From Treponema sp. (GTDB lineage Bacteria > Spirochaetota > Spirochaetia > Treponematales > Breznakiellaceae), in assembly GCA_031266255.1 (NCBI GenBank), contig JAISBK010000163.1:1-7148 (forward strand): 7,148 nucleotides of DNA, written 5' to 3'. Below, piece after piece: positions 1 through 5,779 of the stretch; the first letter of the stretch is position 1, and the number at the start of each line of letters is the position of its first letter. The notes under the pieces are model-generated. The model had not been told where the DNA came from and searched no databases. It worked only from the letters and a program-made list of their open reading frames with translations. Made by a program: the position numbers and the translations under genes.

Positions 1-42
1 CCCCCCCCCCGCCCCCCCCCCCCCCCCGCCCCCCCCCCCCCG
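1..42. repeat. Homopolymeric C tract (G on the minus strand)
   Basis: The first 42 bases are C except for G at 11, 28 and 42. No gene reads through it convincingly. A tract of this purity and length is rare in bacterial chromosomes. Read on the minus strand it is a poly-G run at the 3' end of otherwise normal sequence, the pattern produced by two-colour Illumina chemistry when signal is lost, so an artefact at a contig end is a serious possibility. If real, it would be a hypervariable homopolymer. Confidence 0.9.
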
Positions 43-261
43 TAACATTATTCAAGCGAAAAAAAATTATACGTATATTTCACAACCGTAAACCACCTTT
101 TTATGACCATGTATCGCCATTGCGTGAAGATGGACGTAGTTCTCTCCCCATCATGTAGTGACAAAAACACCAATGCATTTTTGTCTTGAAGAAAACAATC
201 ATCTAAAACTCACCGTAATGGTTTTTTTCAGGCCCCATCCTCGAACCTAAAAAAATAAGTA
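43..261. other. Unassigned region downstream of the cobalamin riboswitch
   Basis: This stretch is the start of whatever the riboswitch controls, reading on the minus strand. No recognisable protein is encoded. All three minus frames are broken by stops before the C tract. The best short frame is 33 codons (202 to 101), with a GGTGAG six bases before its ATG, but it matches no family I know. A 7-base U run (255-249 in the minus transcript) follows the aptamer, but no strong GC-rich hairpin precedes it, so I do not call a terminator. A perfect 8-bp AT-rich inverted repeat lies at 160-167/178-185. Confidence 0.6.
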
Positions 262-420
262 TCGCAGACCAAAGTCTCCTGGCTCCGGGTTAACTCTTTG
301 TCAGCCTTCCCATAGGCAATACCTACAGTGGCTGTCTCGACAAAGTCGGCGCCCAACAACGGGCGCCTCCCGTTTACAGTTACGGGCTAGCAGGGGAATT
401 ACACCCCACTTCCTTTGAAG
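262..420 (-). promoter_or_regulatory. Cobalamin (B12) riboswitch
   Basis: This is a cis-acting RNA aptamer for adenosylcobalamin or a related corrinoid, which normally represses B12 uptake, synthesis or B12-independent enzyme genes. Read on the minus strand, the class hallmarks appear in order. The GGGGTGTAATTCCCC element is at 407-393, and an ACTGTAA segment lies inside the CCCG/CGGG stem at 386-370. A perfect 7-bp GC hairpin sits at 367-348. A helix (345-339 with 302-296) encloses GCCACTGTAGG (332-322) and GGGAAGGC (311-304). The conserved B12 box AGCCAGGAGAC is at 284-274. This set of motifs in this order is diagnostic. Exact ends are approximate. The target gene is not seen in the window; see the region 43-261. 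Confidence 0.93.
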
Positions 421-431
421 TCTACAGAAAA

Positions 432-460
432 AATATATTACTTTAAAAAGAGGCTGTCAA
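432..460 (-). promoter_or_regulatory. Sigma70-type promoter of the riboswitch transcript
   Basis: On the minus strand a perfect -35 hexamer TTGACA (460-455) is followed after exactly 17 bases by the -10 hexamer TATATT (437-432). Transcription would begin near 425, just ahead of the first conserved element of the cobalamin aptamer. Sequence quality and position both support it. It lies about 70 bases beyond the rlmE stop, so the riboswitch transcript is separate from rlmE, unless rlmE transcription reads through. Confidence 0.85.
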
Positions 461-492
461 CGGTTTTTGCACGCAATTTGGGATTAACAAAC

Positions 493-528
493 AAAAATGG
501 TATTCCTTGAGAAAAGTGGCTCATTTTT
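493..528 (-). terminator. Weak candidate terminator after rlmE
   Basis: Directly behind the rlmE stop the minus strand carries AAAAATG (528-522) and its complement CATTTTT (499-493), separated by 22 bases. The stem is AT-rich and the loop large, but the 3' arm ends in a short U run. It could end rlmE transcription before the riboswitch promoter. Support is limited to the inverted repeat and its location. Confidence 0.25.
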
Positions 529-531
529 ATC

Positions 532-1161
532 TTACCCTAATTTATCCAATCCTAGATAATAGGTTTCAAAAGAGGTTCTACGACAGGCCTGGGGTTTAAA
601 ACTTTTGCCGGTTTTAAACCGTTCTCGAATATCTTTGAGCAACCCGGAGCTGTCCCTGCCCTGGAACACCTTCACCACGAAGTTGCCTCCCCTAAGTAAC
701 GTTCGATCTGCATATTCCAAGGCTGCTTCGGCTAAGGTTAAGGAACAGAAGGTATCTACCCCAGAGTTCCCCGTAGTTCCTGGCGCGGCATCACTCATCA
801 CAAGATGAAAAGGGCCTTGAGCCACGATGGCCTGCTTGATTTCCCCGGCGGTCATATCCCCTTGCAAAAAACAGTAGTGATCCCCTTCAAAAAGCCCTCT
901 ATCGTAATCAGGAGAAAGGGGGGAAATATCCACCCCCAGGATGAATGCTCGTTTACCCAGCCGCCGGAGCGCATAGAGGCTCCAACTTCCGGGAACAGCC
1001 CCCAAATCCAGTATCTTAACGGTTTCGGATTTCCTTGCAGCATTAGGGGAGGAAAGACCGAATTTTTCATCCATTTCTTGTAATTTATACACTGAACGAG
1101 CAGGGTAGTGTTCTTTTTTTGCCTTTACGGACCAATAGTCCGGTTGTTTATACAATGACAT
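532..1161 (-). CDS. rlmE: 23S rRNA (uridine-2'-O-)methyltransferase RlmE (FtsJ/RrmJ)
   Basis: A SAM-dependent methyltransferase that methylates the 2'-O of U2552 (E. coli numbering) in the A-loop of 23S rRNA, a late step of 50S maturation in the cytoplasm. The 209-residue product has the same length as E. coli RlmE. An N-terminal SVYKLQE segment supplies the first catalytic Lys (K26). Motif I DLGAVPGSW (52-60) binds SAM. SDAAP (123-127) contains D124, FVVKVFQG (161-168) contains K164, and RRTSFE (194-199) ends with E199, completing the K-D-K-E tetrad. The ATG at 1161 is chosen because the frame upstream of it shows no family similarity and this start gives the canonical length. The ribosome site is poor: the nearest GAGG is about 18 bases upstream. 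It is divergent from the prenyl synthase gene, with 50 bases between the two starts. Confidence 0.95.
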   Translation of the reverse strand: MSLYKQPDYWSVKAKKEHYPARSVYKLQEMDEKFGLSSPNAARKSETVKILDLGAVPGSWSLYALRRLGKRAFILGVDISPLSPDYDRGLFEGDHYCFLQGDMTAGEIKQAIVAQGPFHLVMSDAAPGTTGNSGVDTFCSLTLAEAALEYADRTLLRGGNFVVKVFQGRDSSGLLKDIRERFKTGKSFKPQACRRTSFETYYLGLDKLG

Positions 1162-1163
1162 GC

Positions 1164-1193
1164 TTGCTTTTAAAAGGAAACCTCGTGTAAAAT
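1164..1193 (+). promoter_or_regulatory. Candidate promoter for the prenyl synthase operon
   Basis: TTGCTT (1164-1169) and TAAAAT (1188-1193) are separated by 18 bases in the short gap between the divergent genes. A start near 1200 would leave almost no leader before the AAGGA ribosome site at 1199-1203, which weakens the case. The true promoter may lie further upstream inside rlmE, for example at the TACAAT at 1151-1156. Confidence 0.3.
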
Positions 1194-1211
1194 ATCCCAA
1201 GGATAAGACCC

Positions 1212-2354
1212 ATGGATAACAACTATGATAACCAATATCGGGATAGTGCGTATACCCAAAGACTCGAAAAGATAGAAGCGGTATTACAGGCATGGTTACC
1301 GGAAAATCCTGATCCTAAGGGGGCAGCAAAAAACTGGATGACCCAGGTTTTTTCGGGAATTGATGACCCGATTGCCCCAGATTTGGTGCAGTCCCTGACC
1401 CAGCCCGGCTGGGATCTCTTCAACCGGGGAGGTAAACGATGGCGGCCCCTCCTTATGACCCTGATTTGTGAGACACTGGGAGGCGAGGACAGAGCCTTAG
1501 CCTTGACCCCGCTGTTGGAATTTCCCCATACAGCCAGTCTCATCCATGACGATATCGAAGACAATGCAGATGAACGACGAGGAGGCCCTGCGATCCATAT
1601 ACGGTATGGAACTGATACAGCCATCAATGGAGGGGCTTTTTTGTACTTTCTGCCCTTGGCCTGCATAAACGCCTGGGATGCTTCGGCAGAACAGAAGAAT
1701 CGGATTTTTGACTTCTGGGGGGCGTATATGCGGAGGCTTCACTTGGGTCAAGCGATGGACATAAGGTGGCACCGGGATTTTGCCTCCCTTCCCAGCCTCG
1801 AAGCATATAAGCTCATGTGTCGTTTGAAGACCGGATCTCTAGCCCGGCTTGCTGCAGTGCTAGGGGTGGCGGCGGCGCAACTCAAGGCGGACGTGTTACC
1901 TGCGCATGAATCCTTTCTATTTAATACCCTGGGACAGGCTGCCGAAAATGTAGGTATAGGGTTCCAGATTCTCGATGATGTTAAAAATCTGACCACAGGA
2001 AATCCTGGTAAAAAACGGGGAGATGATGTGGTTGAAGGAAAAAAGAGCCTTCCTGTGTTGTTATATCTGTATCATCATCCAGAGGGTAGGGAATTGGTGA
2101 TCCGTTGTTTTATTGCTGCCCGGGAGCGTGAAAGTAGGGTAGATGCAGTGGAAGAGCTTATCGAAGCCTTGACCCTTGATGGTGTGCTGACCGAAGCTTC
2201 GGAACAAGGCTGCTCCCTCATAAGAGATGCCCGGGAGGTTTTTTCTCATATTCCTGGGGTTGACCCGGTTCTAGGAGGTTCAGGAGCGTTGTTAGGAGGA
2301 CTCTTAGATTTTATAGGGGGCTCCTCAATGAGCAGGATACCTGCCTATGTATAA
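1212..2354 (+). CDS. Polyprenyl (geranylgeranyl-type) diphosphate synthase
   Basis: A trans-prenyltransferase that condenses isopentenyl diphosphate onto allylic diphosphates, an early branch point of isoprenoid synthesis. The protein has 380 residues, somewhat long for the family because of a 70-residue N-terminal lead. It shows GGKRWRP (73-79), the first Asp-rich motif DDIEDNADERRGG (113-125), GQAMDI (179-184), KTGSL (206-210), the second Asp-rich motif DDVKN (255-259) and GDDVVEGKKSLP (270-281). Small residues Ala and Ser at positions -5 and -4 before the first Asp motif are compatible with products longer than farnesyl. Chain length cannot be fixed from sequence. The motif wording DDIEDN...RRG plus DDxxN recalls eukaryotic type III GGPP synthases. 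The ATG at 1212 is preceded by AAGGA at 1199-1203. The stop overlaps the next gene's start. Confidence 0.93.
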   Translation: MDNNYDNQYRDSAYTQRLEKIEAVLQAWLPENPDPKGAAKNWMTQVFSGIDDPIAPDLVQSLTQPGWDLFNRGGKRWRPLLMTLICETLGGEDRALALTPLLEFPHTASLIHDDIEDNADERRGGPAIHIRYGTDTAINGGAFLYFLPLACINAWDASAEQKNRIFDFWGAYMRRLHLGQAMDIRWHRDFASLPSLEAYKLMCRLKTGSLARLAAVLGVAAAQLKADVLPAHESFLFNTLGQAAENVGIGFQILDDVKNLTTGNPGKKRGDDVVEGKKSLPVLLYLYHHPEGRELVIRCFIAARERESRVDAVEELIEALTLDGVLTEASEQGCSLIRDAREVFSHIPGVDPVLGGSGALLGGLLDFIGGSSMSRIPAYV

Positions 2355-2634
2355 CATGATGGAAGCAGCGCTATGGACCATTGCCCGAAAGGAGCAGGGA
2401 GCGCTGGTAGGGCTCAAACTCATTAATGAGGAGCTGGTCATTCCTGTCTTTGTCAGTTTCGATGAGGTCCAATCCATACTCATCGGTTATTATACTCCAG
2501 GCCTAACCCGTCCTGCTATCCATGATGTCCTTTGGGAACTGGTACAGCAGATGGGGCTTGCGTTATTTTGGGTAGAGTTATACACTATTAAAGATAATTT
2601 GTTCTATGCAAGGTCGTTCTCAAAGGGTAGTTGA
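2347..2634 (+). CDS. Bifunctional nuclease family (DUF151-like) protein, C-terminally short
   Basis: The 95-residue product aligns by eye with the N-terminal two thirds of the bifunctional nuclease/DUF151 family, small bacterial proteins of poorly defined role that resemble Thermotoga TM0160. Visible blocks are IPVFVSFDEVQSI (32-44; family LPIWIGxxEAxAI), TRPAIHDVLWELVQQMG (54-70; family RPLTHDLLxNLLExLG) and IKDNLFYAR (81-89; family LKDxxFYA). The frame ends six codons after FYAR, before the normally conserved (D)xRPSDAxxLA segment, which is absent. The ATG overlaps the prenyl synthase stop in ATGTATAA, and AGGA at 2334-2337 serves as its ribosome site, so translation is probably coupled. 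The ATG codons at 2356 and 2359 are alternative starts. It may be a degraded gene or a frameshifted one; see 2606-2761. Confidence 0.75.
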   Translation: MYNMMEAALWTIARKEQGALVGLKLINEELVIPVFVSFDEVQSILIGYYTPGLTRPAIHDVLWELVQQMGLALFWVELYTIKDNLFYARSFSKGS

Positions 2635-2761
2635 ACAAGTGGGTGTGCCGTTGCCTTGTTTTACCCAGGAGATTGAAAGAACAGCTGAGGATGGGTTTGA
2701 CATTCCCCAGCGTACCTGGGCAGGTACCCTAAGGTACACCACTATTTTGGAACAAAGATGA
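2606..2761 (+). pseudogene. Possible out-of-frame C-terminal remnant of the DUF151-like gene
   Basis: A 51-codon open frame, shifted by one base relative to the upstream gene and overlapping its end, runs to the TGA at 2759-2761. Around residues 8-27 it reads VVEQVGVPLPCFTQEIERTA, which could match the final family segment (LAvrtGaPIfVseeileea). Even with a frame change, only about 12 residues would separate FYAR from GVP, where the family has roughly 26, so a deletion of about 40 bases with a frameshift fits better than programmed frameshifting. The similarity is weak and judged by eye. It could equally be a chance open frame between two genes. Confidence 0.35.
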
Positions 2762-2786
2762 CGTACATTATTTCAAGGATGTAAAA

Positions 2787-4022
2787 GTGAAAAGAGGGGT
2801 GCTTGTTGATGTGCTATCGTTTGTGGGTATACTCCTAAGACAATTTGGTTGTATCTATGAAAGACTTGCATATACCTGGAGGCAGCGTTTTTTTCATACT
2901 CAAAGCGCTTTTTTTGTACATACCCATACCCCTTTATTTCGGCCTATTCGTTTCCTTCATAAAGCCGTGGAGTTTATTCGTTTTCCCCAGGTTTCACTGA
3001 AGCAGCCCAAGGCCTCGAGGCAGCCTAGGGCTGGATGGTATAAGCCTGTATTGAGATGGGTCATAGTTGTTGGTTTGGTGTATTATATGATGCCCGAAGG
3101 ACTTGCTCCCGTAGTCGGATTGATACAAAACCGAAGAAATCCTGAAATCGACGAATCGGTATTTGGACCAGAGACGGGCATAGGAGGGATATCCTATTTT
3201 GAACCGGAGCTTCTCGGTATAAACATTAAAGCAGCGTCCATGGAAAGCGACACGGTCATGGTCGGCATACCTGAACCCGCGGAATATTCTAAACCTAAGT
3301 TACTGCTTTACGCCGCGTATCAGATACAGCCAGGAGATAACATCAGTAATCTGGCCCAGGGTTTTGGTTTGAATCAGGATACCCTCATATCGGTGAATGG
3401 GATTACCAATGCTCGTCGTCTTCAAATAAACCAGGTTTTGCAGGTACCTAATCAGGATGGAATCCTGTATCTGGTTAGGACCGGGGATACCCTGGAATCT
3501 ATTGCTACCAAATTTAAGACTACGGTTCAGACGCTTCAAACAGTAAACGAACTCTTGTCCGATACCCTTATGGTTAATGCGAACCTCTTCATTCCCGGGG
3601 CCCGGCTTGAGTTGCTTGATCTCCAGGAGATCAACGGTGATCTCTTTATATGGCCTGTACGGGGTTACATCACTTCCTATTACGGATACCGGTCAAATCC
3701 TTTTACCGGGATTCGGCAGTTTCATTCTGGTTTGGATATAGGGGTTCCAATGGGTACTCCTATACGGGCGGCTATGTCCGGACGGGTTACTTCGGCGGGC
3801 TTTGATAAAGTCTATGGAAACTTTGTGGTGATTTCCCATCATGCAGGGTATCGAACCCTGTATGGCCACATGAGCGTAATTCGGACTAAATCCGGTGACT
3901 ATGTGGGAACCGGTGATCGTATCGGCGACGCAGGAAGTACCGGCGTCAGTACTGGCCCGCACTTGCATTTTACGGTGTACAAGAACGGGGTTACGATAGA
4001 TCCGCGATCTCTGCTCAAATAG
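2787..4022 (+). CDS. Membrane-anchored LysM and M23 family peptidoglycan endopeptidase
   Basis: A probable cell-wall hydrolase acting in the periplasm on peptide cross-links. The 411-residue protein starts with about 86 basic, aromatic-rich residues, presumably cytoplasmic. One hydrophobic segment follows (about 88-103, VLRWVIVVGLVYYMM), without a lipobox or a clear cleavage site. After a linker come two LysM-type repeats (about 177-220 with YQIQPGDNISNLA; about 227-270 with YLVRTGDTLESIA), then a C-terminal M23 domain (about 286-409). Zinc ligands are H313 and D317 (HSGLD) and H394 (HLHF), with the catalytic H361 in YGH; all are present, so an active LytM-type enzyme is expected. The GTG start at 2787 has AAGGA at 2775-2779, seven bases away. 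The gene is colinear with the prenyl synthase and DUF151-like genes. Confidence 0.93.
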   Translation: MKRGVLVDVLSFVGILLRQFGCIYERLAYTWRQRFFHTQSAFFVHTHTPLFRPIRFLHKAVEFIRFPQVSLKQPKASRQPRAGWYKPVLRWVIVVGLVYYMMPEGLAPVVGLIQNRRNPEIDESVFGPETGIGGISYFEPELLGINIKAASMESDTVMVGIPEPAEYSKPKLLLYAAYQIQPGDNISNLAQGFGLNQDTLISVNGITNARRLQINQVLQVPNQDGILYLVRTGDTLESIATKFKTTVQTLQTVNELLSDTLMVNANLFIPGARLELLDLQEINGDLFIWPVRGYITSYYGYRSNPFTGIRQFHSGLDIGVPMGTPIRAAMSGRVTSAGFDKVYGNFVVISHHAGYRTLYGHMSVIRTKSGDYVGTGDRIGDAGSTGVSTGPHLHFTVYKNGVTIDPRSLLK

Positions 4023-4217
4023 ACTTAGGAAGGATCACCCTAAAATCGAATCAATGAGTTGCTTAAAATCCACCGGAGGGATCTTGGGTGAGAGGCTTAT
4101 CCAGATGGTTCTTCCAGTTCTTCTCATTCCATGAGGGCTCCAGGGTTAAGCATCTCAATCACCTATTTGCAGGTTGAACTATCATTTTTGTTTATGAACG
4201 AGTAAGGTAGAGTGAAC
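4023..4217. other. Intergenic gap between the M23 peptidase and hflX
   Basis: About 190 bases carry no convincing gene, RNA or terminator. A minus-strand frame of 30 codons (4127-4035) and a neighbouring short frame look faintly protein-like but have no ribosome site and no family match. The hflX promoter is probably here. A TTGCAG (4167-4172) and TTTATG (4191-4196) pair spaced 18 bases apart is the best but poor candidate. Confidence 0.5.
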
Positions 4218-5516
4218 ATGAAGAAACCCAAGAAAAAATACGAAACCCAAGAAGCACGGAAACGGGCCTTCCTGGTGGGTATCCAGGATGAGGGTATGAC
4301 CCAGGGAGAAGCTGATTCCTTGGCGAAAGAGCTGGCAGGACTTGCCCAAACCTTGGGACTTGACATTGTTGCTCAGGACCAGGTGGATGTTCGGGAACGG
4401 CACCCCAAATTCGGTATGGGAACCGGAAAAGCCGAAACATTGGCGGAAAAAGCCGCTGCACTCGAGGCAGACTGCTTTATCTTTGATGGGGAGCTGAGTC
4501 CCTCTCAACAGCGGAACTGGGAAACCCTCAGCGGTATTGCGGCGATAGATCGGCAGGAACTTATTATCCAGATTTTTGCGGATAGGGCAAGAACCAGAGA
4601 AGCGGAGTTACAAGTGGAGCTTGCAGCATTGACCTATTCCTTACCCCGGTTGCAGCATAAATACCTGGCTCTTGCCCGGCAGCGGGGGGGACGATATGGG
4701 GCTAAAGGTCAAGGAGAAACCAAGCTGGAAACAGACCGTCGGCTTGTAGAAAAGCGTCTTGACTGGCTGAAACAGGAATTGGCAGAAGTACGCAAAAACC
4801 GGAGGGTACAACGAAAAAAGCGGGAACGCCTGGGGATTCCTACCGGTGCCTTGGTGGGGTACACGAATGCGGGTAAGTCCTCGCTGCTCAATGCTATGAC
4901 CAAGGCCAATACCCTGGTAGCTGATAAATTGTTCGCCACCCTAGACCCCACTACTCGACAGCTTGAACTGGGAAGGGGCCGGCCCCTCCTGCTCATTGAC
5001 ACGGTCGGTTTCATACGAAATCTTCCCCATACCCTGGTGGAGGCTTTCCGCTCGACCTTGGAAGAAGTGAGTCATGCAGACCTGCTTATACAGGTGCTTG
5101 ATGCCTCTGATCCTGGGGTGGATCGGTATTTTGAAACCACCCTCTCGGTGCTCCGGGAACTGGGTGCCTATAAGCTCCCTATGATTGTGGCACTCAACAA
5201 GATCGACCAAGTAGACTCTATTGAAACCCGGGAGAACCTCAAGAAACGGTATGCTGAACAATGTACTGCCAGCATACTCATTTCAGCGAAAGACCATACC
5301 GGTATAGAGGAACTTGCCCGGTGTATAGAGGAACTCCTCTCTGGGGAGATCATCCGGTTCCGCTTCCCTTTGGATCGGATGGATCTGGTAGGGCTGCTCT
5401 ACCGTAATGGACGGGTTCTTTCGGAAACTTATGACAATGGGGCTATTGAGCTAGAAGCGCAGGTAAGAACTCATATCCAAGAACAGCTTAAAGCATATAC
5501 CGTGATAAATCCATAG
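4218..5516 (+). CDS. hflX: GTPase HflX, ribosome-associated
   Basis: A translation-factor GTPase of the HflX/Obg group that binds the 50S subunit and, in studied bacteria, splits stalled or heat-damaged 70S ribosomes. From the ATG at 4218 the product has 432 residues, close to E. coli HflX. Numbering is from this ATG. The N-terminal HflX domain carries the glycine-rich segment RGGRYGAKGQGETKLETDRR (156-175), followed by a basic helical linker. The G domain holds GYTNAGKSS (G1, 214-222), T241 in FATLDPTTR (G2), DTVGF (G3, 261-265), NKID (G4, 327-330) and SAK (G5, 356-358); all are intact. A GTG at 4212 is in frame, but AAGG (4204-4207) lies only four bases from it and ten from the ATG, so the ATG is preferred. 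Downstream, 34 bases separate the stop from the tRNA remnant. Confidence 0.96.
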   Translation: MKKPKKKYETQEARKRAFLVGIQDEGMTQGEADSLAKELAGLAQTLGLDIVAQDQVDVRERHPKFGMGTGKAETLAEKAAALEADCFIFDGELSPSQQRNWETLSGIAAIDRQELIIQIFADRARTREAELQVELAALTYSLPRLQHKYLALARQRGGRYGAKGQGETKLETDRRLVEKRLDWLKQELAEVRKNRRVQRKKRERLGIPTGALVGYTNAGKSSLLNAMTKANTLVADKLFATLDPTTRQLELGRGRPLLLIDTVGFIRNLPHTLVEAFRSTLEEVSHADLLIQVLDASDPGVDRYFETTLSVLRELGAYKLPMIVALNKIDQVDSIETRENLKKRYAEQCTASILISAKDHTGIEELARCIEELLSGEIIRFRFPLDRMDLVGLLYRNGRVLSETYDNGAIELEAQVRTHIQEQLKAYTVINP

Positions 5517-5550
5517 CACGATCGTCAGCCCTAAGCTAGTAATGACCTAC

Positions 5551-5598
5551 TGGAGAATAGGGGATTCGAACCCCTGACCTATAGATTGCGAACCTATA
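5551..5598 (-). tRNA. 3' half of tRNA-Ala(CGC), separated from its 5' half
   Basis: Read on the minus strand this is the tRNA from the anticodon stem to the discriminator base. The anticodon stem is 5597-5593 with 5585-5581, and the loop TTCGCAA (5592-5586) gives anticodon CGC. A five-base variable loop follows, then a perfect T arm (AGGGG/CCCCT, loop TTCGAAT, 5575-5559), acceptor strand ATTCTCC (5558-5552) and A73 (5551). CCA is not encoded. The acceptor strand has U at position 70, which would allow the G3:U70 pair that identifies tRNA-Ala. To the right of 5603 there is no D arm and no 5' acceptor strand, so this copy is non-functional. The anticodon is a reading from the half left behind; its 5' stem bases may derive from the element. 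Confidence 0.85.
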
Positions 5599-5603
5599 GG
5601 TCA
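5575..5603. other. Attachment site (att) core: inverted repeat at the tRNA anticodon arm
   Basis: Perfect 10-bp arms TGACCTATAG (5575-5584) and CTATAGGTCA (5594-5603) flank a 9-base centre ATTGCGAAC, which is the anticodon loop. The arrangement of two inverted recombinase half-sites around a short overlap is what tyrosine integrases use, and anticodon-loop crossover is a known class of tRNA integration. Sequence identical to the tRNA ends here on the right. The exact crossover point is inferred to lie in 5585-5593. Confidence 0.7.
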
Positions 5604-5779
5604 TAAAAAACAGCGGAAAATATAATCTGATATACGAATACTAGAGTATACTAATAACGATTTATTTCATTTTAATATAAAGAAATAAAAAAGTTAAACA
5701 TTTATATGAAGTAATCATTTGACATGATTGTACTAGATGCTACTTGATTTTATGCTCAATATTATGCACACTTATAACC
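5604..5779. other. AT-rich junction with candidate integrase arm sites and int promoter
   Basis: The spacer is much richer in A+T than the neighbouring genes. ATACTA occurs at 5638-5643 and 5648-5653, exactly 10 bp apart. TACTAGA occurs at 5639-5645 and again at 5731-5737. These short direct repeats between att core and int are placed where arm-type or excisionase binding sites normally lie. A perfect -35 hexamer TTGACA is at 5719-5724, but the matching -10 region near 5741-5746 is poor. I infer, without proof, that int is transcribed from here and may be autoregulated. Confidence 0.4.

Noticed and set aside
101..202. 33-codon minus-strand frame after the riboswitch as an annotated gene
   Set aside because: It has a plausible ribosome site, but no homology I recognise and no other coding evidence; kept only as part of a finding.
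249..277. Intrinsic terminator as riboswitch expression platform
   Set aside because: The hairpin before the U run has only 4 bp, overlaps the B12 box and sits about 10 bases from the U tract, so it does not meet a reasonable standard.
605..1083. Plus-strand open frames across rlmE
   Set aside because: They are antisense to a gene with every catalytic residue of its family intact, and have no family similarity of their own.
1162..1293. Upstream extension of the rlmE frame by 44 codons to an ATG at 1293
   Set aside because: The extra residues overlap the divergent prenyl synthase start and are unlike RlmE; the internal ATG at 1161 gives exactly the canonical 209 residues.
2600..2640. Programmed +1 frameshift joining the two DUF151-like frames
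   Set aside because: No recognised slippery pattern (such as CTTTGA) precedes the stop, and the joined product would still lack about 14 conserved residues.
4035..4127. 30-codon minus-strand frame between the M23 peptidase and hflX
   Set aside because: It is short, without a ribosome site, and its protein-like look depends on joining it to another frame; probably chance or an unrecognisable remnant.
5551..5620. Complete tRNA gene on the minus strand
   Set aside because: The sequence to the right of 5603 has neither a D arm nor an acceptor strand complementary to 5552-5558.
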